From: Aedes albopictus
Lineage: Eukaryota; Arthropoda; Insecta; Diptera; Culicidae
Assembly (NCBI RefSeq): GCF_035046485.1
Contig: NC_085138.1
Location: 6,385,409-6,449,408 of the forward strand
Direction: 5' to 3'
DNA: 64,000 bases
Both the position numbers and the translations under genes were made by a program. The notes below the pieces were generated by a model. That model had not been told where the DNA came from. It did not search any database and saw only the letters and a program-made list of their open reading frames with translations. This document shows positions 31,116 to 43,700 of this stretch, in pieces. Numbering within the stretch: the first letter of the stretch is position 1; the number at the start of each line of letters is the position of its first letter.

Positions 31116-32651
31116 ATGAACATTACAGTCATTCCTACACTTGCAAGCATTTTAAACGTACACCTGCTGTACAACTGGAGAGCCGTACTATGCGAGCCTG
31201 GACATCCAAACTACGTTTTCTTCGGAAACAACCTCTCCACTGAAATGGCAATCCTTTTAGAGCACTATCTGAAGGCCCAAACGGTGCCTCAAACAGTCAT
31301 GAACGACGTCCAGCTCTACCTGATGATGATACCGTTCGACTCCTGCCCGGTGTTGTTTCTGGAATCTGACTTCTCAAATACAATTCGGTTACTTCGCCAT
31401 GGCTCGAATCACAGAACGATAATCGTTTGCTCAGCGTTGACATACCCTCTCATCAATCCCGTGTTCATCGGCAACAGCATTTCCGACGTCGTATTCCTCG
31501 TTGCCGATCGATCGCAGTTGGCCGCCCATTACTATAACCCGCTGCAGCAAACTCACCACCGTTGGACAACCCCAGGGCGCAGCCTTCTGATCGAAGCAGG
31601 CCGCGATCTAGCAGGCGTCCCATTCATAACCGAAGCTCAAAACGAAATGGAATCGTTGTTTGCCGAGTTCGTTACCGCTGAAATGAACGGCACACTGCAG
31701 TCACGGGGCTTCAACGAGAATAACTCGGTTGGAATGATCTACACTCACCTGGTGACGGTTTTTGGAACGCAGCACCGACACCTGTTCATGCATCGAATGG
31801 CCAGCAATGGCTTTCTCGTGCCTAGACTAAATGAGGCCAAACCGATCGTGTCCGTAATGGTGGACCCTTTCGACGGTGAGACTTGGATGACGTATGGAGT
31901 CATGATCTTCGCCGTAGCGCTGTTTCGGATGTGCTGTGCCCGGCGGTGCCACTTCCGAGTGTATCTTGGATACCTGCTAGACGTTATTGGCAGTATTGCC
32001 TTAGGTTCTCCGATCCGTTTCCACCATCAACTGGAACAGTTGGTCATTGGCCTCTTCCAGCTGCTGAGCATAGTCCTGATGGCGGCGTACGAATCGCTAG
32101 TGATCTCGTTTCTGCTGAATCCCCGTTTCTATCCGGAGCTGGACACGTTCGACCTGCTAAACGGATCTTGCTGTTGGGCATGGTCGAACGAAGTAGCCCA
32201 CCAAAGATTTCGCCACCTTGGCAACTGTTCGTCGGTTATGTGGATCGCTTCTTACGTTCCAACGCCCAGCGATCGGGGCAAGTTCGTTTGCTATATCGTT
32301 AGCACCAGTGTTGGGCGTGGAATGAATACCACTCTGTCCCACCCCGGCATCGTCAAGTACTATCGGTGGTCGAAACAGGGTCTCAATTCATACCCTGTAA
32401 TGGCGGTTAGTATCGGAGGTGTTGCTATGGCGACGTGGGTCAGTCACTACGCAGCTGTGTTCTTCGCCGAGAGTGCACTGTACCGGTTTCATCAGTCGGA
32501 CTTGCCGTTCAACGCAGCAACCCATGATCAACATCAGACGAAGGTGATTGTTTTGGACGATCTGATGTTGCTATGGGTCGCCTACTGTTCCGGAATCGCA
32601 ATCAGTGTGGTAGTGTTCATTCTGGAGCATTGGTGGTATTATAAGAATTAA
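31116..32651 (+). CDS. divergent ionotropic receptor (chemosensory), 511 aa, intronless
   Basis: Predicted ligand-gated cation channel subunit of the insect ionotropic receptor family, acting in sensory neuron membranes. Residues 1-250 form a divergent extracellular ligand-binding region. Transmembrane segment 1 is about 257-273 (WMTYGVMIFAVALF after PFDGET), the pore/second segment about 284-300, and the third about 310-334 (LFQLLSIVLMAAYESLVISF, a pattern usual for these receptors). The second ligand-binding lobe spans 340-475. The last segment is about 481-505 (VAYCSGIAISVVVFILEHW) with a five-residue tail. Length and topology suit the antennal/gustatory divergent subfamilies (IR7- or IR100-like); the exact subfamily is not settled. 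AATAAA directly follows the stop (32652-32657). It is the only intact host gene seen, and sits between transposons. Confidence 0.82.
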   Translation: MNITVIPTLASILNVHLLYNWRAVLCEPGHPNYVFFGNNLSTEMAILLEHYLKAQTVPQTVMNDVQLYLMMIPFDSCPVLFLESDFSNTIRLLRHGSNHRTIIVCSALTYPLINPVFIGNSISDVVFLVADRSQLAAHYYNPLQQTHHRWTTPGRSLLIEAGRDLAGVPFITEAQNEMESLFAEFVTAEMNGTLQSRGFNENNSVGMIYTHLVTVFGTQHRHLFMHRMASNGFLVPRLNEAKPIVSVMVDPFDGETWMTYGVMIFAVALFRMCCARRCHFRVYLGYLLDVIGSIALGSPIRFHHQLEQLVIGLFQLLSIVLMAAYESLVISFLLNPRFYPELDTFDLLNGSCCWAWSNEVAHQRFRHLGNCSSVMWIASYVPTPSDRGKFVCYIVSTSVGRGMNTTLSHPGIVKYYRWSKQGLNSYPVMAVSIGGVAMATWVSHYAAVFFAESALYRFHQSDLPFNAATHDQHQTKVIVLDDLMLLWVAYCSGIAISVVVFILEHWWYYKN

Positions 32652-32657
32652 AATAAA
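32652..32657 (+). terminator. poly(A) signal of the receptor gene
   Basis: AATAAA begins at the first base after the stop codon, implying a very short 3' untranslated region. Confidence 0.5.
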
Positions 32658-32665
32658 ATCTACTG

Positions 32666-32874
32666 TGGCGACTACTTTTGGTCGCAGTCAAAGATACGCG
32701 CCAGATAGTAGCCTAAGGCAACAGACCTGGTTTTCAAATTTTCCATCATAGCGTTCTTTGATATTGCATGAAAAAAGTTCACCACGTGGCCGAGTGATGT
32801 GATGCGACTACACGTGGTATTTGCACTGCGATTGAATTTTGACCATAATTCAAGACCTGGAAAAGTAGTCGCCA
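32666..32874. mobile_element. 209-bp MITE downstream of the receptor gene
   Basis: TGGCGACTACTTTT at the left and its exact inverse AAAAGTAGTCGCCA at the right. CACGTGG appears twice in inverse arrangement inside (32780 and 32810). The target duplication is not clear. Confidence 0.65.
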
Positions 32875-32967
32875 TAAATGTGTTTTTCATGCAACGCACA
32901 ATAACTTTTAGAAGAACAAGAATGTGAAGATACCTGGATTGGCAGATCTGATTTTTCGTTACGTACT

Positions 32968-33042
32968 CTGGTGTGGTGGTTAGAACACAAGACTATCACG
33001 CAGAGGACCTGGAATCGAATCCCAAAAAAAAAAAAAAAAAAA
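32968..33042 (+). mobile_element. SINE head (family 3), truncated
   Basis: TGGTGTGGTGGTTAGAACAC (A-box) and GGACCTGGAATCGAATCCC (B-box), then an 18-base A run. The body found in other copies is missing. It is tRNA-like but lacks a foldable acceptor stem, so it is not called a tRNA gene. Confidence 0.7.
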
Positions 33043-33234
33043 CCGTGGATAGTACAGCCAGTAGAGGGGGCATTTTCGTCCGTTAAAAGACTGCCAAGGC
33101 CGAAAATACCTCCTCTGCCGATTAGATTGATAGAGCTAATGAGTCAACCCTTCCGTTACCAACCATTCGTAAGAATTTCCGTCTAATCAAAATTTAGAAC
33201 ACCATGTTTTTTTTATCAAAGTTCATGACGGAAG
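33043..33234. other. short unique spacer
   Basis: GTAGAGGGGGCATTTTCGTCCG and neighbouring bases have no recognised feature; possibly continuing the SINE insertion site. Confidence 0.3.
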
Positions 33235-36137
33235 AATGAATAAGAAATATACTGCCGTTTCTGGAGGAATTCCAGGAGGAATTTCTAGAGAATTGTTTGG
33301 AGGAACTCCCGGAGGAATTTCCAAAGGAATTCTCAAGGAAATTTTTCTAGGGAAATGCTTGAAAAAAAAATCTGGAGGAATTTCTTGAGAAGTTTTTAGA
33401 GGAGTTCCCGGAGGAATTTCTAGAGGAATTTCTAAAGGAATTCCCGAGGAAATTTTTCTAGAGAAATTCTTGAAAAAATTTCTGGAGGAAATCCCCAAGG
33501 AAATTTTGGAGGAATTTCTGAAGAAATTTGAGATAGAATATCTGGAGGAACTCCCAAAGGAAGTTGAGGAGAAATTTCCAGAAGAACTTATGGAGGAATT
33601 CATGGTGTAACTTCTGGGAGAATTTCTGAAAGAATTTCCGGAGAAAATTCTGGAGGAATCTCGGAAAAATTTTTGGAGGATTCCCCGGAGAAATTTTTGG
33701 AAGAATACCTGGAGGAGTTTCTGGTGAACCTTGTGGAGGTATTTCTTGAGGAATTCCCGGAGAAATTTCTAGAGAAATTCCTGGAATAATGCTTTTCTGA
33801 TTTCTTTAAGAAATTTCTGGATTAATTCCCAAATGAATTACTAGAACTTCCAGAGAGACTTCTGGAGGTATTCCCGGAGGAATATCTAGAGAAATTTTTT
33901 GAAGAATTTTCAGAAGAATTTCTCGAAGAATACCCTGAGGAATTTTTAGAAAATTTCGAAGGAATTCCTGGGGAAATGTCCGGAGGAATTTCCGGAATAA
34001 ATTTCTGGGGGAATTCACGATGGCATTTCTGGTGATATTTCTGGAGATATTCCTGGAGGAATTCAATAATGTTTTTCATGGAGATATTCCCAGCGAAATT
34101 TCTGTATTCGTTCAATACATTGCTTTCACACCTAATTTCTCCTTCTATAATCTTTCACAATTGTTCGCAACCTAGCATATACTATCATATCTATCATTTC
34201 ATTATACACTTTGATCTCAACTCCCTTACATTATGAGTAGAAAATGATAAAGCCATAGCAATTACTTGAATATAAAATACGGTCGATATATCAGCCAAAT
34301 TTTTGGAGAAATCCTTAGAGTAATTTCTTGGAAAATTTCTCGGAGTAATTCGTTGAGTAATTTCCAGAGGAATTTATTGAGGAATTCTCTAATCTATTTC
34401 TAAATGAATTTCCATTGCAATTTACCGACAAACTTCCAGAAGAACTTCTGAAAGAATTCCTGGGTAATTTATGGAAGGATAACCGGAGGAATTTGTGCAG
34501 GAACTTTAGGAGGAATATCCGACGAATTCTTGGAGAAACTGCTGAAAAATCCTAAAAGGAATTTTTGAAAAATCCCCGGAGGAATTTTAAAGGAATTCCT
34601 GGAGGAGTTTCTGGAGGACCTCATGGAGATATTTCTTGAAGAATTTCCAGAGTAATTACAAGATGAATTTCCGAAGCTATTTCTAAATGGATCCCCAAAT
34701 GAATTTCTAAAATACCCAGACTCATTTCTGGAGGAATGGCTGGAGGAATTTCTTGAAGAATTTCTGACGAATATTTCAAAAGTACTGCTGGAGAAATTCT
34801 TGAAGGGGTTCTGGAGAAATTCTCGAAGAAACGTCTGGAGGAATTCACGAAAAAATTTCAGGAGGAATATCAGAAAATGGAATTTACAGAGATACTGAAG
34901 AAATTTCCAGAGGAACTCCTGGAGGAATTCCCGAAGTAATTTCTGGAATTATTCCCACAGGAATTACTTGAGGAATTCCAGAAGAAATTCACGAAGAATT
35001 ATTGGAAAAATATCCGGAGAAATTTCTGGAGGAATTCCTAAAGAACGTTCTCGATTCCCTGAAGATTTTCTGGAAAAATTTCTGAATTAATTGCAGGAAC
35101 AATTTCGGGAAGAAGCTCTCGTGAAATTTCTGGAGAAGTTACCGAAGGAGTTTCTGAAGGAGTTCCGGAGTTTCTGGAGGAGTTTGCAGAACAAATTCTG
35201 GTGGAATTCTCAGAGGATTTTTTGGGGGAATTCCTAGAAGAATTCCCGGAGGAATTTCAGGATTAATTCCCGGAAGAGTTTATGGAGGATTTTTCGAAGA
35301 ATATCTGGAGGAATTTCTGGAAGAATCTCTGTATGAATTCCTGTCAGAATTGATATACAAATTTCCGGTATAAATTTTGGATTGATTCCTGGAAGGATTA
35401 TTGGAGTTTTTTTTGAAGAATTTCTTTATAAATTTCAGGAGGAATTCGTTAATGAATTTCAGGAGCATTTTCCGTAGGAATGCAGTAAGGATTATCTGGA
35501 GGAATTTATATGGGAATTTCGACCCACAGAATGAGTAAGCTTTCTCTAAGCTTACACAAATTTCGATTTAGAGGAATCTCTGAACAAATGAATGAAAAAA
35601 TCCAGAGAGAAATTTCGGAAGAAATCATTACAGGAATTCTCGGAGTAAAACCTGAAGGAATCCCTGGAGAAATTTCTGAAAGTATACCTAGAGGAACTCC
35701 TGGATGAATTCCTGGAGGAATCCAAAGAGCAATTATGCGAGAATTTCAGGAAAAAAATCTGAAGAATCCGCATCAGAAATCCCTGTAGAAATTACTAGAA
35801 AAAAATTTAGATGAATCCTTGGAGGAATTTCTGAACGCATTCCTGGAGGAATCTCTGGAGGAATTCTTCGAGAAAACACGGGAGGAATTCCTAGATGAAT
35901 TTCTGGAGGAAATCCTGGACAACCTTCTGGACAAATTCCATGCGGAATCCCTGAAGGAGTTCCTGGATTAATGCCTGGAGCACTAGGGGATTTTTTTAAT
36001 TATCGTACAAATTGGTACGAAATCCTGGAGAATTTTTTGGATAAATTCCTGGCGGAAACCCTGGAGAAGTTAATGGAGAAATTTCTGAAGGAGGCATCCC
36101 TGGAGAAGTTCCTGGAGGAATCCGTGAAATAACTCTT
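33235..36137 (-). repeat. 12-bp minisatellite array (gga orientation), first block
   Basis: Units GGAGGAATTTCT and variants, 12-base period, reverse orientation to 28490-30775. Interrupted by about 180 bases of non-repeat sequence at 34110-34300. Open frames encode tetrapeptide repeats only. Confidence 0.85.
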
Positions 36138-36400
36138 GGACGTCCTCATTGGGACAAAGCCTGCTTCTCAGCTTAGTGTTCTATGAGCACTTCGTCAGTT
36201 ATTAACTGAGAGCTTCCTCTGCCAATGACCATTTTGCATGCGTATATCATGTGACAGGCACGAAGATACTTTATGCCCAAGGAAGTCAAGGAAATTTCCT
36301 TTACGAAAAGATCCTGGACCGACCGGGAATCGAACCCGTCACCCTCAGCATGGTCCTGCTGAATACCCGTGCGTTTACCGCCTCGGCTATATGGGCCCTT
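36138..36400 (-). mobile_element. tRNA-headed SINE (Feilai-related variant)
   Basis: The minus strand head has ATATAGCCGAGGCGGTAAACG (A-box region, split here as ATATAGCCGAGG and CGGTAAACG) and B-box GGTTCGATTCC. The body and tail (AGCACTCATAG, then GTCCCAATGAGGACG) resemble Feilai but the tRNA head differs from the copies at 26698 and 52819. Inserted in the minisatellite. Confidence 0.75.
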
Positions 36401-39400
36401 TCTAGAGGAATCTCTGGAGTTGAAATTCATGGATTAATTCCTGGAGGAGACCTGCAAGAATTTCCGGAGGAATCCCTTGGAAAAATTCCTATAAAATTTC
36501 CTAAAGAATCTCCTGAAATAATATCTGAAGTAATCTCTGAAGGATTTCCTGCAGAAATTCTTGAAGGAATGCTGTAGTAATTTCCGAAGAAATTCTTGGA
36601 GGGATTCCTGGATCAATTTCTGAAGAAATTCCTGTAGGAATTTCTGAAGAAATAACTGGGGTAGATCTTCGTGGAATTCCTGGAGGAATCCCTGGAGAAA
36701 TGCCTGGATGAAATCCTGGAGGAATACCAGGAATAATTCCTGGATAAATTCACAGTGAAATTTCTGGGGCAATTTCTGAAGGAATCATTGGAGGATTTCC
36801 TAGAGAATTCCCGAAGAAATCCTTGAAAAAATTCCTAGAGGAATCTCAGGAGGAATTCATGCAGGAACCCCTGAAGGAATTCTTGGAATAATTCCTGGAA
36901 AGACTCCGGGAGGAATTTCTGGGGGAATTTCTTAAGGAGCCCCTGGAGAAATTGCGGTATAGTAATTTCTGAAGGCATTCCTTTAGGAATTCCTGAAGGA
37001 ATTCCTATATGAATTCCTGGAGGACTTTCTGAAGGAATTCCTTGGGCATTTCTGAAGAAACCTTCTAAGGAATTCCTGGAAAAATTCTTAGAGAAATTTC
37101 TACAGCAACTCTTGGAAGAATCCCTGGAGGAATTCTTGGAAAGAACCCTGAAACAAATTTCTGGAGGAACCTCAGAAGGCATTCCTGGAGGAACTTCCGG
37201 ACAACTTCCAGGCGGAATCCCAGGAGGAATTCCTGGAGAAATCTCTATAGGAAATCTTGGGGAAATTCCATGAAACTATTCATGGAAGAATTTCAGGAGG
37301 AATCCCTTAATCAATTTTTTGAAAAATCCTTCAATGAATTCCTGGAAGAATCTGTAGAGGAATTCTGGAAAGAATCCATGGAGAAATTTCTGAAGAAATT
37401 CCTAGAGGAATTCTTAGAGGAATTTCTGGTGGAGTTCCAGGAGAAATTTGAAGAGGAATTTCTGGAGGAATTCCAGGAGCAATTTCAGAAGGAATTTCTG
37501 GAAGAATTACTGGAGGAAGCATCGGTGGAATTTCTGGAGGAATCCATGAAATAATTCCTGGAGAAATGTGTAGAGGAAACCGAGGAGAAGAAATTCCTGG
37601 ATTAATTCTTGGAGGAAACCCTGGAAGGATTTCTGGAGGAATTCCTGGAAGAATTCCTGAAGCAATTGCTGTACGAATTTCTGAAGAAATGCCTGGAGGA
37701 ATTCCTGGATCCATTCCTGAATAAATTCCTGGAGGTATTCCTGAAGAAATACCTGGGGTAATTCCGGTGAAATTCGTGGTAGAAATGCCTGGATGAAATT
37801 CTGGAAGGATGCCAATGGGCCAATACCTGGAATAATTCTTGAATGAATTCCGGAAAGAATTTTTGGGGAAATTTTTAAAAGAATCCCTTGAGGATTTCCT
37901 GGAGGATTCCTGAAAAAATATTTAAAGGAATTCCTAGAGAAATCTCAAGTGGAATTCATGCAGGAATCCCAGGAGAAATTATTGGAATAATTCTTGGATA
38001 AACTCTGGGAGGAATTCTTGAGGAAATTTCTTAATGAATTCCTGGAGGATTTTATAGATAAATTGTTGGAGAAATTGCGGTAGTAATTTCTGAAGGAATC
38101 TTGGAATGCCTGGAGGAATCCCTATAGAAATCTCTGGAGGAACTTCTGGAGGAATGCCTGGAGAAACCCCTGGATAAATTTCTGGAGACATTCCTGTATC
38201 AATTGCTGGAGGAGTATCTCGAGAAATTCCTTAAGAAATCCTTTGAGGAAACCCTGGAGAATTTCCTTCAAGAATCCCTGAAGAAATTCCTGGACTAATG
38301 CCTGGAACAATCTCTGGATAAATTCCTAGATGAATTCCTGGTGGAGTTTTTAGAAGAATTCTGGGAGGGACCTCTAGAAGAACTTCCGGAGCAATCTCTA
38401 GATGAATTCCTAGAGAAATCCTGGGATGAGTCCATGGAGAAACTCCCAGGAGAAATTTCTAAAGAAACCTCTTGAAAAATTCCTAGAGGAATCCTTAGAG
38501 AAATTTCTAGAGAAATTCTTGGAAGAATTCCTGGTAAAATTCTTGAAAAATCCCTGGAGAAATCCCTGAAGCAATTTCTGGAGAAACCTCAGGAGGAATG
38601 CCTGGAAAGTTCTGGACATATTCCTGCAGGAAGTTCTGGACAAATTCCTAGCAGAATCCCAGGAAGAATTCCTGGATAATTTTGTAAAGGAATTTTCGGG
38701 GATTACTGGAGGAATTTCAGAAGAAATTCCAAGATAAATTTCTGAAAAAAATCCAAGATAAACTTCTAAAGAAATTCCAAGAGAAATTTCTGAATATATT
38801 CCAATAGAAATTTGTAGAGTAATTCCCAGAGCGATTTTTGGAGGAATTCCTGGAGGGATTGCGGTAGTAATTGATGAAGGGATTCCTATGGGAGCTCCTG
38901 GATCAATTCCTAGAGGACTTTCTGAATTGATTCTTGGGGTAATTCTTAAGAAACCTCTTGAGGAATTCCTAGAGGCATCCTTGAAGGAATTTCTAGAGAA
39001 TTACTTGGAAGAATCCCTGGGGAAATTCTTGGAAATAAACCTGGAGGAATCCCTGAAACAATTTCTGGAGGAACCTCAGGAGGAATTCCTAAACAAATTT
39101 CTATAGGAAATCTTGGGGAAATTTCGTGGAACTATTAATGGAAGAACTCCAGGAGGAACCCCTAAAAGAATACCTTGAGGAATCCCTGAATGAATTCCTT
39201 GAAGAATCTCTAGAGGAATTCTGGTAGAAATCCATGGAGAAATTTCTGAAGGAATTCCTGGAGAAATTTTTATAGGAATTCTGAAAGGAATTTCTGGTGG
39301 AGTTCCAGGAGGAATTTCCAGAAGGATTTTCAGGAGGAATTACTGCCGGAATCATCGGTGGAATTTCTGGAGGGATCCATGAAATAATTCCTGGAGGAAT

Positions 39401-40640
39401 GTGTAGAAGAAACCCTAGAGAACAAATTCCTGCATTAATTCTTGGAGGAAACCCTGGAAGAATTCCTGGATCCATTCTAGAATAAATTCCCGGAGGAATT
39501 CCTGAGGAAATACCTGGGGTAATTCCTGTAGAAATTCTTGGTAGAACTCTTGCAGAAGTCCCTGGAAAAATGCCTGAATAAAATCCTAGAGGATTGGCAG
39601 AAGGAATACCTGGAATAGTTCTTGAAAAAAAATCCGGGAGGAATTTCCGAAGGAATCCCTTGAGGAGTTTCTGGAGGAATCTCAAGATTTATGATGAAAT
39701 ACAAAGTTCGATTTCTAAGAGAATTCCAGGAGGAGTTTCTGATGAATTCTTAGAGGAAATACTGAAGAAACCTCTAAAATTCCTGAGAAAATTCTGAAAT
39801 CCTGGATTATTTCCTGGGGGAGTTTCTGAAGGAATCCCAACAAGAGCTCTTGCAGGCATTTTTAAAATAATCCCGGAATTCATTTTTGAAAGAATAACAG
39901 AAGAAATTTCCGGTGAATCCCTGGAGGAACTCGAAGTAATTTCTGAAGAAACCCGATGAGCAATCCCGGAAGCAACCCAATGAGGAACTCTATGGAATCT
40001 CAGGAGAGCTTTCTTAGTAATACCTGGAAGAATTTTTGTAGGAATATTCCTGGATAAAAAAATTGAAGAAATCAATGTCTGCAGTAATTGTTGAAGGAAT
40101 ACTAGGATCCCTAAAGGTTTTTTTATACAAATTTTTCAAGCAATTCTTGGAGTGTTTTTTAAGAATCTCTAAGTGAAATTTTCTAAAAGATTTTCTGGAA
40201 TACATTCCTGCCGAAATACTTCGAATCATTCCAGATGTAATTATTGGAGCAATCTCTAGTGGAATTCTGGAAGGCATATATGGAGAAATCCCTGTGGAAA
40301 TCTCTGAATACCTGCAGAAATACCTTAAAGGATCTCTGGAGAAATTCCTAAAGGAAACCTCAAAAAAAGCACTGGAACAATTGCTGGAGGAACCTCTAAA
40401 GATATCCCAGGACAAATCCCCGAAAAAATGTCAAGTGGAATCCCTAGATGAATTCTTGATTGAATTTCTGGAAGAAGCCATGATGGAATCACTGAAGCAA
40501 GCTATGGAAAAAAATCTTGGAGGAATTGTTCGTACTCATATAGTTTACGAAACTATGAACAAATCTAAAACAGTCATTTTGATTACTCAAATCTACAATA
40601 CCAATTTGCATATTCACATATCGGGCGCCCATCCCGCTTA
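36401..40640 (-). repeat. 12-bp minisatellite array (gga orientation) with higher-order repeats
   Basis: Same 12-base units. Blocks recur at larger distances: the passage at 37259-37620 (GGGGAAATTCCATGAAACTA onwards) recurs at 39116-39450, about 1.84-1.86 kb later, and 36831 recurs at 37931, about 1.1 kb later. The final part (40001-40640) is paralogous to 1-574. Confidence 0.82.
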
Positions 40641-40704
40641 AAATTCATCTCAAGTCAGGCCCCCCCTGGGCCCCCCCCAGGAAAAAATCCTAGCTACGCC
40701 AATG
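40641..40704 (+). mobile_element. right end of a hAT-like, minisatellite-bearing element
   Basis: AAGTCAGGCCCCCCCTGGG and then CTAGCTACGCCAATG, the same tail as at 575-673. The left end of this copy was not found, so its extent is open. Confidence 0.5.
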
Positions 40705-40714
40705 ATCGAGATAT

Positions 40715-43700
40715 TTCTTCAATGAACTTCTCTTAGGATTCCACCAGGTAGTCCTGATGGGGTTTCACTAGTAATTCCTGCAGATACTCCTCCAGCAATC
40801 ACTCCAAGGGTTTGTCTACAAATTCCTATTAACCTCCCGCCATTTTTCTAGGGATTTCTTCAGAGCTTTATATTGGGATTTCTCAAGGAATTCTTGATGG
40901 AATTATTCAAGACATTCTCTCTGGGATTCTTCCAAAAGTTTCTCCAATGATTCCTCCAGGAATTCTTTCAGAGATATTCCTTATGGGGATCCTCCCGCAA
41001 CTCGTTTTGGCCTACATCTAGAAATACCAGCTTGGATTCCTCAGCAATTCCTACAGCGGTTCTTCCAGCAATTCCTCCTAGGACTCCTCCAGCAATTTTT
41101 ACATGAAATCATCTAGTGATTCCTCTTGGGATTTCTCCTGGCATTTTCGCTGGAATTCTGTCGAGCAATCTTCCTGGAATTCCTCCAGAAATTTCTTCTG
41201 CAATTCCTACAGCGACTCCGTCATAGATTTCTCCAAAATACCTCTACCGATTCTTCCAGAGATATCTCTAGGCATCCTCCTGGTATATATTCAAGGAATT
41301 TCTTTAAGGATTCTTCCAGGCATTCCTGATGGGATTTCACTAGAGATTTCACTAGTAATACCTTCTATAATTTCTCAAGATATTCCATCTGTGCTATCTC
41401 CGGGAAACCATTTACTGATTCCTCTAGAGATTTCTATTCGGGTCCTTTAGCTTTAATTCCTGGAGGAAGGTCAAGCGGAGTTTCTCAAGACATTTCTCTA
41501 GTGGTACATGAATAAAATCTCTGTAGGAATTTCTGGATGAATCTTTAAAAAATTCCCAGAAAGAATTACAGCAGGAATCCCTCGTGGAATTCCAGCTGGA
41601 GCTGCTGGATGAAGTTCAAATGAAGTTCCTTTGATTCCCAGGATTAAGCTTCTGGAGATAACACCAAAGGAACTTCTGGAAGATTCCTAGAATGATTGCC
41701 TTGAATAATCTTGGCATGAGTTTTTGAAGGAATCCCAGGAGAAATCCTTAGAAGTATTTTTCGAGTAGTCCTAGGATTATTTGCTGGAAGAACCACAGCA
41801 GGAATTCAGCTGGAATTCACAGCAGGGAATCCAGCTGAAATTCATGGAGGATGGCCAAGAGGAGTTCCTGGAGGAATTCTATAAGAAATTAATTAGGAAA
41901 TCCTTGGATAAAATTTCTGGAGGAATCACCGGGGGGAGTTTCTGGAAGAATCTTAGGAAAATTTTTTAGAGGAATTCTTAGAAGGAAGTTTGTCTTGAAT
42001 AATCCTACTTTGAATTCCTAAAGGAATCCCAACAGCACTTTCTCGAAAAAAAACCCCTACAAGAATTCCGAGAAGTATCATAGTAAGAATTTCTAGAGGA
42101 ATTCCTTTAGAATTATCTCCAAAGTTTTCTACAAAATACCCCAGAAATTCTTCAAGAACAGCTTTTCAAATCCTTTCTTGGATTCCTTCCAAAATTGCTC
42201 CATTGATTCCTTAAGAAAGTCCTCCAGGTAGTCTGTTATGAATTGCTTCAAAAATTACTCTAGAATTTCCTTCAGAATTTCCTCTACAGGATCCGTTCAG
42301 AAATTTCTCCGAGAAAAGCTTTCTTGGGATTTCTTGAAAATTCCTGCACAGATTCGGAAATACGTACGAGAATTCTTTCAGGATAGTATCCACGGATTCC
42401 TTCGGAAATGTTTCCAGAGATTCCGTCAGAAAATCAAAAGGAGAATCTCTTAGAATTTTTTAAGAAAATTGTCCGCAGACTTCTTCAGAATTTTTTTCCG
42501 ACATTCTTGCAGAGATTCCTTTAGAATTTTTCCTAGATATTTAATTAGAATTTTTTACGAGCTTCCTCCATAAATTTGTCCAAGGACTCTTTTAAGAAGT
42601 CTTCTATGGATTCCTTCCGAAATTGCTTCATAGATTCCTTCAGAAATTACTGCAGGAATTTGGTCTTTAAATCTACGAAGTTTTTTTTTCTCAGAAACTT
42701 TTCCAGTGGTTTCTTCAGAATCCTTCCAGGGATTCTTGAAAAAATTCCCAAGGGCTATTATTTCTCCATTTCTCCAGAAATTTCGCCAAGATTTTTTTCA
42801 GTGGGTTTCCTTGGGTTCCTTCTGAAATTCCGCCAATGATTTTTTCGGAAATTTTGCTAGGATTTTGTTAAGAAAATTCTTCGGAAACGTCTTCAGGGAT
42901 TCCCTCGGAATTTTCTTTTATTTTCCTCGTACAGATATTTCTTGAAGATGGTTCCCAAAGATTTTTTTTCAGGAACTGCTCTTGGGATTCCATTGGAAAT
43001 TCCCGCAGGAATACCCAGGAATGTCGTCAGGGATTCATCCAGAAAATTCTGCAGGATTCTTGCATTATTACTTTCCAGAGATTCTTGCATTATTAAATTC
43101 AGTGCTTCTTTTAGGAATTCCTCTTGGATCTCATGCAGAAGGTCATGCAGGGATTCATCCAGATATGCCTCGCTGGGTTTCCCCAGAAATTTCGTTCACA
43201 TTCGCTCTAAAGATAACGCAAAAAAAAAATTCTCCACGGATTGTTGAATAAATTCGCTGAGGAATTTATTCAGAAACACAGGCATTCCTTTACAAATATC
43301 TGGAGAGTTTTTTTTTCTAGATCAAGAGGAACGTATCAAGGCGTTTCTACAGGTATTCCTACAGGAATGCCTTCAGAAATACGTTCACAGTTTGTAAATA
43401 CTTTCAGAGAATAATCCAAGAATTCCATTAAAGGTTTTGTGTAGAATTTTTCCTAGAAAATACCTCTATAAACTATTCAGGGAATTCCAAAGGGAGTTCT
43501 TAAGTTGTTTCTCCAGGAAGTCCTTTAGGAATTGCTTCTGGGATTCCTTCAAGAATTTCCGAGGGATTTTTTTTAGTTATTTTTTCAAAGTTTCATACAA
43601 GAGTACTCCTGATTCAGAGAATATTTCAGAAATCCCTGCTCGAAATCCTTCCAACATTCATTCGGGGAATCCTTCAAAAATACCTCCAGAGACTTCTTCG

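Noticed and set aside
31883..32302. 139-codon frame overlapping the receptor
   Set aside because: Out-of-frame shadow of the receptor gene, with no motif of its own.
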